Source: Lachnoanaerobaculum sanguinis (lineage in GTDB: Bacteria; Bacillota; Clostridia; Lachnospirales; Lachnospiraceae). From it: a stretch of 64,000 bases of DNA. Under the pieces are notes generated by a model, which did no database searches, was not told the DNA's origin, and saw only the letters and a list, made by a program, of their open reading frames with translations. Both the position numbers and the translations under genes were made by a program. The DNA lies in the NCBI RefSeq assembly GCF_033242365.1, contig NZ_BTHK01000007.1:98098-162097 (forward strand), read 5' to 3'. Positions 46,019 through 54,667 of the stretch are shown piece after piece (positions within the stretch are counted from its first letter, which is position 1; each line of letters opens with the position of its first letter).

Positions 46019-46096
46019 CAGCTAAGAAAAGATATGGTATCTCATGTAGATACAAAACGAACCCCTAGTAGTTGCAGCTGTTAGGGGTTCTTCTCA
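46019..46096 (+). ncRNA. Putative small RNA with two hairpins (antitoxin-like)
   Basis: Predicted transcript of about 75-80 nt from the promoter at 45983. Hairpin 1: GTATCT/AGATAC with CATGT loop (46037-46053). Hairpin 2: a 13-bp stem GAACCCCTAGTAG / CTGTTAGGGGTTC with TTGCAG loop (46059-46090), then a T/C-rich tail. Hairpin 2 can terminate transcripts from both sides. The RNA would be antisense to the 3' end of the message for the 27-codon peptide on the other strand. Boundaries are inferred, not measured. Confidence 0.55.
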
Positions 46097-46124
46097 TATT
46101 ATACGGTTTGAGTATCCGTTCAGG

Positions 46125-46208
46125 CTAGTTGTCGCTATGATCTCTGTCTAACCATTTACAAATGTAGTAGCTGGCTACATTTGCCGCTACAGAGATAAGA
46201 TAAGTCAT
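46125..46208 (-). CDS. 27-aa hydrophobic peptide, type I toxin-like
   Basis: ATG at 46208-46206 reading left to TAG at 46125. The peptide starts MTY, has a hydrophobic run LISVAANVASYYICKWL (residues 4-20) and a charged tail DRDHSDN. One membrane helix followed by charged residues is the pattern of Fst-like type I toxins. The SYYICKWLDR ending resembles small orphan peptides I recall from Gram-positive plasmids and chromosomes. Transcription would run toward the hairpin at 46059-46090. No Shine-Dalgarno is visible; the right-hand direct repeat begins 14 bp upstream of this start, so expression may be weak or lost. Confidence 0.55.
   Translation of the reverse strand: MTYLISVAANVASYYICKWLDRDHSDN
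46140..46195. repeat. Nested palindrome within the insert
   Basis: Outer arms ATCTCTGT (46140-46147) and ACAGAGAT (about 46188-46195), and inner arms AAATGTAG (46160-46167) and CTACATTT (46175-46182), lie across the peptide ORF. The peptide message would fold tightly, a feature that keeps type I toxin mRNAs silent before processing. Confidence 0.7.
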
Positions 46209-46221
46209 ATAATTGATAATG

Positions 46222-46255
46222 TGAGAGGTTGGAGGATGGATTACGGTAAGGATAT
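46222..46255 (+). repeat. Right copy of 34-bp direct repeat at jetC-jetD junction
   Basis: Identical to 45940-45973. It carries the functional jetD start (ATG 46236) and a ribosome binding site, GAGAGG, seven bases before it. Confidence 0.95.
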
Positions 46256-47447
46256 TTTAAATAGTTTAGTGGATATGTATGAAAGAAGAGAGGGCTATAT
46301 AAAAGAGCCTTCTTCTTTGCGTGCAATACAAATAGATATAAAAAAGAATTATCCGGCATATGTAGACAGATATGATCATAATGCGTATAAGGATATAAAT
46401 GCAGCTATAGAAAAGTTGATAAGTGAAGATGTGATAATATCAAAACTTGAATCTACCGGAGGGTATAGTAAGGTCAGATTAAATATTGACAGAATAGAGG
46501 ATTGCTATAAGAGATTAAACAGAAAAAGTATTCCGGAGCAATGTGAATATATAAAACAAATTCTGTCCTCATTTGCGGACAGTAAGTATAGGCTGCTGAA
46601 TAATATAATATCCGATTGGATGCATCTGGCCATAAACTATAGGAAGCTGCCATATGATTTAAAGTATGACGGTAAAAGATTAAAATATGTCCTTACAATA
46701 TTGGAAGCTGTATTTAAGATAGAGAAGGAAAGCTACATCAGAAATTTCTCAACTGCCGTATTTAAAGATTCAAAGAGATTTCAAAAGGAATTTAAGTCCT
46801 GCATAGAGAGTATATTATTTGATTATACGGATGATCCTATAGAGAAGGATAAGATACTTGAATATTATAATTTGTATGAGAATCCTACATATGTATATAT
46901 AAAGGGAGATGTGATAATAAGTTTTGAAAATTCTACAATATATGCTGATGAGTTACCGGATGGAATAGCTCTCTCCAATGCTTCGCTTAAAAGAATAAGA
47001 AATATAAAGGTACTTACAAAAGCTGTTATTACAGTGGAAAATCTGACTACATACCACGATGAAAATAAGAAAGAAGCGGTATATATCTATCTTGGAGGAT
47101 ATCACAATAAATCAAAGAAAGAATTACTTGAAAAAATATATAAAGATAATAAATCTTGTGAATATCTACATGAGGGAGATATAGATATCTACGGATTTTT
47201 GATACTTGAAAACTTAAAAGAGAAAACAGGTATACCGTTTAAGCCCCTTCTTATGGATGTAAATACATTGAAAAGATTTTATGAGTCGGGAATATACAAG
47301 GAACTTAATGTATCAGATATCAGAATGATTGAGAAAAACAGAGAAAATCTTAAAGAGTATTCAGAGGTATTGGATTTTATGCTTTTAAATAATTGTAAGG
47401 TGGAGCAGGAGTCATTAAGGGCTGTACGATTACTTGAAAACAGTTAA
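46236..47447 (+). CDS. jetD: Wadjet nuclease JetD (Toprim-like)
   Basis: 403 aa from ATG 46236 (MDYGKDILNSL). A GTG at 46221 is in frame but lies outside the repeated, ancestral start region. The N-terminal helical arm domain is followed by a C-terminal Toprim-like nuclease, with the metal-binding acidic motifs VENLTTYHD and EGDIDIYGF. JetD cuts plasmid DNA trapped by JetABC. In intact operons jetD normally overlaps or abuts jetC; here a 282-bp duplication/insertion has separated them while leaving the frame whole. A weak terminator hairpin (47450-47472) follows. Confidence 0.88.
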   Translation: MDYGKDILNSLVDMYERREGYIKEPSSLRAIQIDIKKNYPAYVDRYDHNAYKDINAAIEKLISEDVIISKLESTGGYSKVRLNIDRIEDCYKRLNRKSIPEQCEYIKQILSSFADSKYRLLNNIISDWMHLAINYRKLPYDLKYDGKRLKYVLTILEAVFKIEKESYIRNFSTAVFKDSKRFQKEFKSCIESILFDYTDDPIEKDKILEYYNLYENPTYVYIKGDVIISFENSTIYADELPDGIALSNASLKRIRNIKVLTKAVITVENLTTYHDENKKEAVYIYLGGYHNKSKKELLEKIYKDNKSCEYLHEGDIDIYGFLILENLKEKTGIPFKPLLMDVNTLKRFYESGIYKELNVSDIRMIEKNRENLKEYSEVLDFMLLNNCKVEQESLRAVRLLENS

Positions 47448-47559
47448 AATATTACTTTAAATAAAAGTAGTATATAATTTTGCTGTCAAGTCTGAATTCT
47501 TAGATTTAAGAAGAAACAGCAAAGTGCATAAATTTTATGGTTTAAAAGACTTGTCAACA

Positions 47560-47674
47560 TTATCCACATTTTTATCCACAAAAATAGTGGGTTTTACAGG
47601 TCTTAGAAAGCTGTTAAATAGGCTGTTTTCAAGTTATAAACTAAGTTATCCACAATTTAAGTGTTTTATCCCCA
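47560..47674. promoter_or_regulatory. DnaA-box cluster
   Basis: TTATCCACA, the perfect DnaA box, occurs at 47560-47568, 47572-47580 and 47646-47654; TTATCCCCA, one mismatch, is at 47666-47674. A very AT-rich run follows at 47740-47850. All boxes point the same way. They lie in the 448-bp gap between jetD and hpf. The gap also holds a weak terminator (47450-47472), a 7-bp inverted repeat (47479-47485 with 47517-47523) and the hpf promoter. Confidence 0.75.
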
Positions 47675-47832
47675 TAGAGTAAAGACTGCATTTGAGATAA
47701 ATTTGTAGATTTTATGAGCTAAAATATATAAAAGTGCAATTTTACTCGGAAAATACAATTGGATAAAAATTTAATAAAAATCATATTAGTTGAAAAATTT
47801 AATCAAATTGACAATACAATTATAAATTTAAA

Positions 47833-47861
47833 TTGAATTTTTGTTGACAAAGTGGTATACT
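47833..47861 (+). promoter_or_regulatory. Promoter of hpf
   Basis: TTGAAT (47833-47838), 17-bp spacer and TATACT (47856-47861), 35 bp before the start codon. Confidence 0.7.
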
Positions 47862-47895
47862 ATAGACAAATAAAAAAGAAAAGGAGCTTATACAT

Positions 47896-48432
47896 ATGCG
47901 TTATACAATTACTGGAAGAAATATTGAAATTACTGATGGTTTGAAGAAGGCGGTAGAGGAGAAGCTTCAGAAATTAGAAAAGTATTTTACAGCTGAGACA
48001 GAGGCAAGAATTACATTAAGTGTGCAAAAGGAAGCACATAAGATCGAGGTTACCATTCCTACAAAGCAGGGGCTTATAAGAGCCGAGGAAGTCAGCCAAG
48101 ATATGTATGTCAGCATAGATAAAGTTCAAGACATAATAGAAAAGCAGATTAAAAAGTTTAAAAATAAGCTTATAGATAAAAAACAGGCTGCAATGTCATT
48201 CACAGATTTCTTTATAAACGATGAAGCTGCCTATGGAGATGATGAAGACGAGATAAAAATCGTAAAGACAAAGCGATTCAGTATCAAGCCTATGGATCCT
48301 GAAGAGGCATGTTTGCAGATGGAACTTTTGGGACATGATTTCTATGTTTTCAGAAATGCAATCAGCGATGAGGTGTGCGTAGTTTATAAGAGAAAAGACG
48401 GAAAATACGGTATCATAGAGCCGGAAGTTTAA
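47896..48432 (+). CDS. hpf: Ribosome hibernation promoting factor, long form
   Basis: 178-aa long-form HPF (YvyD/RaiA type). The N-terminal S30AE domain (1-95; MRYTITGRNIEITDGLK) binds the 30S decoding site. The C-terminal domain (about 120-178; KIVKTKRFSIKPMDPEEACLQMELLGHDFYVFRN) dimerises to make 100S ribosomes in stationary phase. AAAAGGAG precedes the ATG. Monocistronic with a strong terminator. The upstream DnaA-box cluster may tie it to growth state. Confidence 0.95.
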   Translation: MRYTITGRNIEITDGLKKAVEEKLQKLEKYFTAETEARITLSVQKEAHKIEVTIPTKQGLIRAEEVSQDMYVSIDKVQDIIEKQIKKFKNKLIDKKQAAMSFTDFFINDEAAYGDDEDEIKIVKTKRFSIKPMDPEEACLQMELLGHDFYVFRNAISDEVCVVYKRKDGKYGIIEPEV

Positions 48433-48482
48433 ATTGGTTGCTAAGCTATTTTCCTTTTTAGCTTTTCAAACATACAATAGTT

Positions 48483-48510
48483 ACAGGGAGTCTTAAGACT
48501 CCCTGTTTTT
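48483..48510 (+). terminator. Terminator after hpf
   Basis: ACAGGGAGTC, TTAA loop, GACTCCCTGT: perfect 10-bp stem, then TTTT. It is 50 bp beyond the stop. Confidence 0.95.
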
Positions 48511-48645
48511 GTATAAAAAATATTTTGAAAATATACACAACTTTTTTAATATATACTATAATATAGACGGGTGTTGAGGTAAATTTCTTTGTTGAATTTA
48601 CCATGATGTGGAAAGAACGTAAATTAGTTTTCTATAAGGAGGAGA

Positions 48646-51240
48646 ATGAAGCATAGAGATATTATTGAAAAAATGACATTAGAGGAAAAGTGCGCCTATC
48701 TTTCAGGTAAAAATGCTTGGGATACGAGGTCGTTTTCTTCTATAGGGGTTGATGTTCTTCACCATGCTGACGGACCTACAGGTGTAAGAAAACAGGCGGG
48801 AAAAGGTGACCACCTCGGATTGAACGCTTCCGTACCTGCAACATGTTTTCCGACTGCGGCTACTTTGGCAAACAGCTGGGACGTAAGGCTTCTTGAAAAA
48901 GTGGGAGAAGGACTGGGAATTGAAGCTGCGGCAGAGGATGTAAATGTACTTTTAGGACCCGGAATAAATATCAAGAGAAATCCGTTATGCGGGAGAAATT
49001 TTGAGTACTATTCGGAAGATCCGTATCTTAGCGGAAAACTTGCTGCTGCTATGATAAAGGGGATACAAAGTAACGGAATAGCCGCCTGTGTAAAGCATTT
49101 TGCTGTAAATTCACAGGAACTTCGCAGAATGACTATGGATTCGGTACTGGATGAGAGAACGCTTAGAGAAATCTATATCACCGCCTTTGAAATAGCTATA
49201 AAAGAGGGCAAACCGAAATCTTTAATGACGAGCTACAATATGGTCAACGGTGTATATGCAAATGAGAATGAGCACCTTCTGATGGATATTTTAAGAAAAG
49301 ATATCGGATTTGACGGTATGGTGGTTACTGACTGGGGAGCTTCAAACGATCATGCTTTAGGGGTAAAAAACGGTTCAAGCCTTGAAATGCCGGCTCCGGG
49401 ACTTGACAGCGCAAGAGAACTTTTAGAGGCATTAAAGACCGGAAAAATAAGTGAAAGTGATATTGATGTCAGAGTGGATGAGCTGATAGATATCACATTG
49501 TCTACAAAGAATAAGAAAAAGCCGCAAGACAAGGCAAAGATGTTTGAAGATAATAATGCGCTTTCAAGAGAAGCTGCAAGAAAAAGTATTGTGCTTTTAA
49601 AGAATGAAGAAAACATTTTGCCGCTTGGCAAAAGTAAAAAGGTAGCGATTATAGGTGACTTTGCTTTTAGTCCAAGATATCAGGGAGCTGGATCTTCCAT
49701 GGTGAATGCAACAATAGTGGAGGATGCACAAAAGATTATAAAGAAGCTTGATCTTGACTCTGAAAAAGAGAAAAAGATTGAGACCGCCATAGGAAATATT
49801 GAGGAAAAGCTTGAAAAATTGGATATTAATCCGATATATGAGGGAGCAGGGATTACAAATGTAAATGCGACCAATGTTGATACTGTGGAAAAAGTTATAT
49901 CACATTTTGATCTAAATATAATCGGTATGGCACATGGGTATTCAAGAGCGGATAAAGAGGATGAACTCCTTGTAAATGAAGCTATAGAGCTGGCAAAGCA
50001 GGCGGATATTGTACTGTATTTCTTCGGACTCAATGAGGCGAGTGAATCGGAAGGCCTTGACAGAACTCATCTTAGAATTCCAAACAACCAAGTGGAATTA
50101 TTGGAAAAGCTTTCAAAGGTTAATGAAAATATAGTCGGTATAATCAGTGCAGGTTCATGTATTGAAATGCCTTGGGAAAAGAATTTAAAGGGAATACTTC
50201 ATGGATATCTCTTCGGTCAGGCAGGCATGGGTGCGGTATTTGAACTGCTAAACGGTGAGTACAGCCCAAGCGGCAAGCTCTCTGAAAGTATTGTAAAAAA
50301 GTATGAGGATGTTCCGAATATAAAGTATTATCCTTCAAAAGAGAGGACTTCGGAATATAGAGAGAGTATATTTGTAGGATATAGATATTTTACTACGGCA
50401 AATGTACCTGTAATGTATCCTTTCGGATATGGACTTTCCTATACAAAGTTTAAGTACAGTGATATAGAAGCAGATAGAGATAAGGTAAGCTTTTATATTG
50501 AAAATACAGGTGAATTTGCGGGTGAGGAAATAGCCCAGCTTTATATAGGCTTGAAGGAATCAAAGATATTTAGGGCAAAACTTGAATTAAAGGGATTTGA
50601 AAAAGTTTTTTTGAACTCGGGTGAAAAGAAAAAAGTCACTATTTTATTTGATGATAAAGCATTCAGGTTTTATAATGTAGCTACAAATGCTTTTGAGATA
50701 GAGAGCGGAGAATATGATATATATATCGGCAGCAGCTGTGTAGATATAAGATTGCAGTCTAAAGTAAGTGTTGAAGGTAATGAAACAGTTTTCCTATATA
50801 ATAAGAGTGATTTGCCTTCATACTTTGACGGAAATGTAACAAATGTAAGTGATGAAGAGTACAGGATTTTGCTTGGAAGGGAAATACCTGACGGAAGCTG
50901 GAGCGGGGAACTTGGAATCAATGATGCATTATGTCAGATGTATTATGCAAAAAGCTTTATTGCAAGACATGCCTATAAAGTACTTGATAAAAGGCTGAAA
51001 AAGTCGCTTGAAGCCGGAGTGCCGGATCTTAATACTCTTTTCCAATTTAATATGCCTTTTAGAGCTATCGGAAAAATGAGTAACGGTCAGGTAAGTATGG
51101 AGATGGTAGATGCCATATTACTGTTGGTAAACGGACATTTCTTTAAGGGTCTTACAGGTATTATAAAGGGGTATTTCAAAAACAGAAAGGCCAATAAGAT
51201 ATATAATGAAAAGTTTCTTCAAAGAGAAGATAGAGAGTAG
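48646..51240 (+). CDS. GH3 beta-glucosidase, standard domain order
   Basis: 864-aa intracellular GH3 enzyme hydrolysing beta-glucosides or related beta-linked sugars. The N-terminal barrel carries the nucleophile D229 (MVVTDWGAS) and KHF/NSQE substrate-binding residues. The alpha/beta sandwich follows (SIVLLKNEENILPLG), then a Fn3-like domain (FYIENTGEFAGEEIAQLYIG). The last 120 or so residues are an extra tail, ending basic. GGAGGAG precedes the ATG. A GtrA-like gene begins 3 nt after the stop, then a permuted GH3. Confidence 0.93.
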   Translation: MKHRDIIEKMTLEEKCAYLSGKNAWDTRSFSSIGVDVLHHADGPTGVRKQAGKGDHLGLNASVPATCFPTAATLANSWDVRLLEKVGEGLGIEAAAEDVNVLLGPGINIKRNPLCGRNFEYYSEDPYLSGKLAAAMIKGIQSNGIAACVKHFAVNSQELRRMTMDSVLDERTLREIYITAFEIAIKEGKPKSLMTSYNMVNGVYANENEHLLMDILRKDIGFDGMVVTDWGASNDHALGVKNGSSLEMPAPGLDSARELLEALKTGKISESDIDVRVDELIDITLSTKNKKKPQDKAKMFEDNNALSREAARKSIVLLKNEENILPLGKSKKVAIIGDFAFSPRYQGAGSSMVNATIVEDAQKIIKKLDLDSEKEKKIETAIGNIEEKLEKLDINPIYEGAGITNVNATNVDTVEKVISHFDLNIIGMAHGYSRADKEDELLVNEAIELAKQADIVLYFFGLNEASESEGLDRTHLRIPNNQVELLEKLSKVNENIVGIISAGSCIEMPWEKNLKGILHGYLFGQAGMGAVFELLNGEYSPSGKLSESIVKKYEDVPNIKYYPSKERTSEYRESIFVGYRYFTTANVPVMYPFGYGLSYTKFKYSDIEADRDKVSFYIENTGEFAGEEIAQLYIGLKESKIFRAKLELKGFEKVFLNSGEKKKVTILFDDKAFRFYNVATNAFEIESGEYDIYIGSSCVDIRLQSKVSVEGNETVFLYNKSDLPSYFDGNVTNVSDEEYRILLGREIPDGSWSGELGINDALCQMYYAKSFIARHAYKVLDKRLKKSLEAGVPDLNTLFQFNMPFRAIGKMSNGQVSMEMVDAILLLVNGHFFKGLTGIIKGYFKNRKANKIYNEKFLQREDRE

Positions 51241-51242
51241 TT

Positions 51243-51752
51243 ATGAATGTAGTAAAAGAATGGATAGAAGCGCATCCGAATCTATGGGAGTTTATTAAAT
51301 TTAATATTCTCTCAAATGTAGCAACAATTGTAAATTTTATAGTTATGTGGATAGGAACGGCTACATTTACAGGATTTGGATGGCATCAGATACCGTTTCA
51401 ATTTCTGATTTTTAATTATGCGGAAAATATTGAGCAAAATCTTGGGATAGCAGGATTTTTAAGCTTCCTTGTGGCTACCGCACTTGCTCAGACTGTAAAT
51501 TTTTTTGTTCAAAAACAGTTTGTATTTAAATCAAATGCGGCATTTAAGGATGCTATACCGAAGTATATTATGCTTGCTGTTGCATTGATCATTATTTCTG
51601 CGGCACTGCCTGCATACTCACAGAAATTTTTCAGGGATATAGGGGTTGGTGCAAGTCTTGTACCTACACTGGCTAATGCGGTAAATATCATTGTTCAGGT
51701 GGTTATCAGCTATCCGACAATGAAATACATTGTAATGCCGGAGAAAAAATAA
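51243..51752 (+). CDS. GtrA-like membrane protein
   Basis: 169-aa membrane protein with four hydrophobic helices, resembling the GtrA family (KFNILSNVATIVNF at the start, NFFVQKQFVFK in the middle). GtrA proteins help move lipid-linked sugars across the membrane in glycan modification. Placed between two GH3 genes with 3- and 14-nt gaps, so the three are one operon. It may act with the membrane-bound GH3 downstream on a cell-envelope glycan. Confidence 0.8.
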   Translation: MNVVKEWIEAHPNLWEFIKFNILSNVATIVNFIVMWIGTATFTGFGWHQIPFQFLIFNYAENIEQNLGIAGFLSFLVATALAQTVNFFVQKQFVFKSNAAFKDAIPKYIMLAVALIIISAALPAYSQKFFRDIGVGASLVPTLANAVNIIVQVVISYPTMKYIVMPEKK

Positions 51753-51766
51753 ATAGGAGGAGTATT

Positions 51767-54667
51767 ATGTTAGCTGTTAATATGGCGGATGTAATAAGTG
51801 TTATCAAATCTATAGCGCCACACCTTGTGGCTATAGTGACACTTTTTGTGGCGGCCCTTGTGGTCATGTTTATCACAAGAAAGGAGAAGCCTGCACGTAA
51901 GAATCTTACAAGATCGGCTTCATGGCTTGTTTTCGGACTGGGAACACTTTTAAGTATCAATCTTATGATAAACGGTCCTTTAAAGACTATGATAACACTT
52001 GCTACAGGAAGGGGAGTTATAACCGAACAGTCTTTAAATGAGGCAAAGTCTTTAGGTGAGGAAATTTCAAGTGAGGGTATTGTACTTTTAAAGAATGACT
52101 CAACACTTCCGCTTCAAAAGGGTTCAAAACTCAATCTCTTCGGGTGGTCGTCAACCAATCCTCTATACGGAGGTACAGGTTCGGGAGGACTTAACGATTC
52201 ATTCCCTACGGTATCACTTATTGAAGGATTACAGAATGCGGGATTTGAGGTAAATGAGGAACTTGTAAAGTTTTATACGGATTTCAGGCAGACAAGGCCT
52301 ACAGTAGGAATGTGGGGCCAGGATTGGACCATACCTGAGCCTTCAATTGAACAATATAACGAGGCAAATATTTTTGATAATGCAAGAAATTATTCCGATA
52401 AAGCGGTAGTCGTTATTGCAAGATCAGGCGGTGAGGGCGCAGATTTGCCGAGAAGCCTTGATCCAAGTGTTGAAGATACATTTGTGGACGGAGGTACTTT
52501 CGGGTCAAAGGGTATCAGATACAGTGATCAAAAGGATGATCTGGATGCCGATAAGAGCTATTTGGAACTTTCAAACAGAGAAACGGCAATGCTTGATGCA
52601 GTAAATAAGAAGTTTAAAAACATTGTTGTAATCATAAACGCTTCAAATCCTATGGAACTTGGTTTTGTAAATGAATATGAGAATATAACAAGTGTGGTTT
52701 GGTGCCCGGGAGCAGGACAGACAGGATTTAATGCCCTTGGCAAGATTCTTGACGGAGAGGTAAATCCTTCAGGTAAGACAAGTGATATTTTTGTATATGA
52801 CTTAAAAACAACACCAAGCTATAATAACTTCGGTAATTTCAATTATACAAATATGGATGAGTTTGCTGTAGAGGACAGAGGGGTGTCATATAACCCGAGT
52901 TTTGTAAACTATGCTGAAGGTATTTATGTAGGATACAGATTCTATGAGACTGCAGCTAAAGAAGGTGCTATAAATTATGCCGGATATGTACAGTATCCGT
53001 TCGGTTACGGACTTTCTTATACCAACTTCACAAAGGAAATGGGAGAGATAGTTGCAAATAACGGTAAGATAAGTATCGATGTCTTGGTGACAAATACGGG
53101 AAATGTTGCAGGAAAAGATGTTGTACAGTTATACTTTAATCCGTCTTATACAAACGGAGGTATTGAAAAGGCAAGTACAAATCTTGTAGGCTTTGCCAAA
53201 ACAAAGCTTTTACAACCGGGTGAGAGTGAGACTGTAAAGATTACTTTTGCGGTTGAAGATATGGCATCATTTGATGAAAAAATCAAAAAGGCTTATGTAC
53301 TTGAAAAGGGTGTGTATGAAATCAGCTTACAGGAAGATTCTCATAATATACTTGATACAAGAACATTCCCTCTTGAAGATGATATAGTTTATGGTGATAC
53401 AAATAAGAGAAGCAGTGATGATACTGTTGCTACAAGCAAGCTTGACGATATGAGAGGCGATTTTACAGTTCTTTCAAGAAAGGATAAATTTGCAAATCTT
53501 GAGGAAGCAACAAAGGCACCTACAAATTTTGTGCTTCCGGCAGATAAAAAGGCTGAATTCTTAAATAACAGTAATTATGACGGCAAAAAATTTGATATTG
53601 AATCAGATGAGATGCCGAAGACAAATGCAAATAATAAAATAAAACTTGCGGACCTTCGAGGACTTGACTATGATGATGAGGCATGGGATAGTCTTCTGGA
53701 CAATCTGAGTTTTGATGATATGTCAAAACTTGTAGCTTTGGGAGGATATCAGACCACAACAATAGGAAAAATAGGTAAAGTACAGACAGTTGACTGTGAC
53801 GGACCTTCTTCAATAAACAATAACTTTACAAAGAAGGGTTCAATAGGACTTCCTGCAACTATAATGCTTGCAAACACCTTCAATACAGACCTTGCACATT
53901 CATTCGGAGACAGTATCGGTAAGATGGCTGATGAGATGGAAGTTTCAGGCTGGTACGCACCGGCTATGAATACACATAGAAGTGCATTTGCAGGAAGAAA
54001 CTTTGAGTATTTCTCGGAAGATCCTTTGCTTGCAGGAAAGATTGCTTCAGAGGCTGTAAAGGGAGCCGAAGAACATGGAGTATATGCATATATTAAGCAT
54101 TTTGCTCTAAACGATCAGGAGACCAACAGAAACTATCAGCTCATGACTTGGGCGGATGAGCAAACTGTAAGAGAGATATATCTTCGTCCTTTTGAAATAT
54201 GTGTAAAAGACGGAAAAGCCAAAGCTGTTATGAGCTCATTCAACCACTACGGAATAACACCTGCAGCTGCTTCAAATGAAGTTCTCAATAAGATTCTAAG
54301 AGATGAGTGGGGCTTTAGAGGTATGGTACTTACCGATTATTTCGGCGCAGGCGGATATGGTTATATGAATGCCGACAGATATATAAGAAACGGTAATGAT
54401 TTCTGCCTAACAGCAATTGATACAGGTTATAATTATGTAAAGGATAAGAGCGCTACAGCAGTGATTGCACTCAGAAAAGCATCACATAATATATTGTATA
54501 CAACTGTCAACAGTAGGGCATATGCACCTGAAAACCTGAACTTAGGTATGATGGGATGGCAGATTGCGGCTATAGTGATAGACATTATATGTATAGTAGC
54601 GGCTGTACTTTTAGCTTTGAAGGCTTGGAAAAACTACGTAGCAAGAAAAGATACAGATAATGAATAA
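51767..54667 (+). CDS. Membrane-anchored, circularly permuted GH3 glycosidase
   Basis: 966 aa. Two N-terminal hydrophobic segments (about 18-35 and 48-68) and one near the C-terminus (about 925-947) suggest membrane anchoring at both ends. The GH3 sandwich domain comes first (EGIVLLKNDSTLPLQ), then Fn3-like (VLVTNTGNVAGKDVVQLYFN), then the catalytic barrel with LPATIMLANTF, KHFALNDQETNR and nucleophile D857 (MVLTDYFGA). This is the reverse of the usual order and of its neighbour at 48646. All three parts look intact. Substrate unknown, perhaps a surface glycan. It overlaps the decarboxylase gene by 8 nt. Confidence 0.9.
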   Translation: MLAVNMADVISVIKSIAPHLVAIVTLFVAALVVMFITRKEKPARKNLTRSASWLVFGLGTLLSINLMINGPLKTMITLATGRGVITEQSLNEAKSLGEEISSEGIVLLKNDSTLPLQKGSKLNLFGWSSTNPLYGGTGSGGLNDSFPTVSLIEGLQNAGFEVNEELVKFYTDFRQTRPTVGMWGQDWTIPEPSIEQYNEANIFDNARNYSDKAVVVIARSGGEGADLPRSLDPSVEDTFVDGGTFGSKGIRYSDQKDDLDADKSYLELSNRETAMLDAVNKKFKNIVVIINASNPMELGFVNEYENITSVVWCPGAGQTGFNALGKILDGEVNPSGKTSDIFVYDLKTTPSYNNFGNFNYTNMDEFAVEDRGVSYNPSFVNYAEGIYVGYRFYETAAKEGAINYAGYVQYPFGYGLSYTNFTKEMGEIVANNGKISIDVLVTNTGNVAGKDVVQLYFNPSYTNGGIEKASTNLVGFAKTKLLQPGESETVKITFAVEDMASFDEKIKKAYVLEKGVYEISLQEDSHNILDTRTFPLEDDIVYGDTNKRSSDDTVATSKLDDMRGDFTVLSRKDKFANLEEATKAPTNFVLPADKKAEFLNNSNYDGKKFDIESDEMPKTNANNKIKLADLRGLDYDDEAWDSLLDNLSFDDMSKLVALGGYQTTTIGKIGKVQTVDCDGPSSINNNFTKKGSIGLPATIMLANTFNTDLAHSFGDSIGKMADEMEVSGWYAPAMNTHRSAFAGRNFEYFSEDPLLAGKIASEAVKGAEEHGVYAYIKHFALNDQETNRNYQLMTWADEQTVREIYLRPFEICVKDGKAKAVMSSFNHYGITPAAASNEVLNKILRDEWGFRGMVLTDYFGAGGYGYMNADRYIRNGNDFCLTAIDTGYNYVKDKSATAVIALRKASHNILYTTVNSRAYAPENLNLGMMGWQIAAIVIDIICIVAAVLLALKAWKNYVARKDTDNE

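Noticed and set aside
45974..46221. Insert as an insertion sequence
   Set aside because: Only 248 bp, no transposase, and no convincing terminal inverted repeats.
47560..47850. Chromosomal oriC
   Set aside because: DnaA boxes and AT-rich DNA are present, but dnaA, dnaN, rpmH and other origin neighbours are not. Kept only as a DnaA-box cluster.
47844..47866. TTGACA as the -35 of hpf
   Set aside because: It lies only 6-11 bp from candidate -10 elements; TTGAAT with 17-bp spacing fits better.
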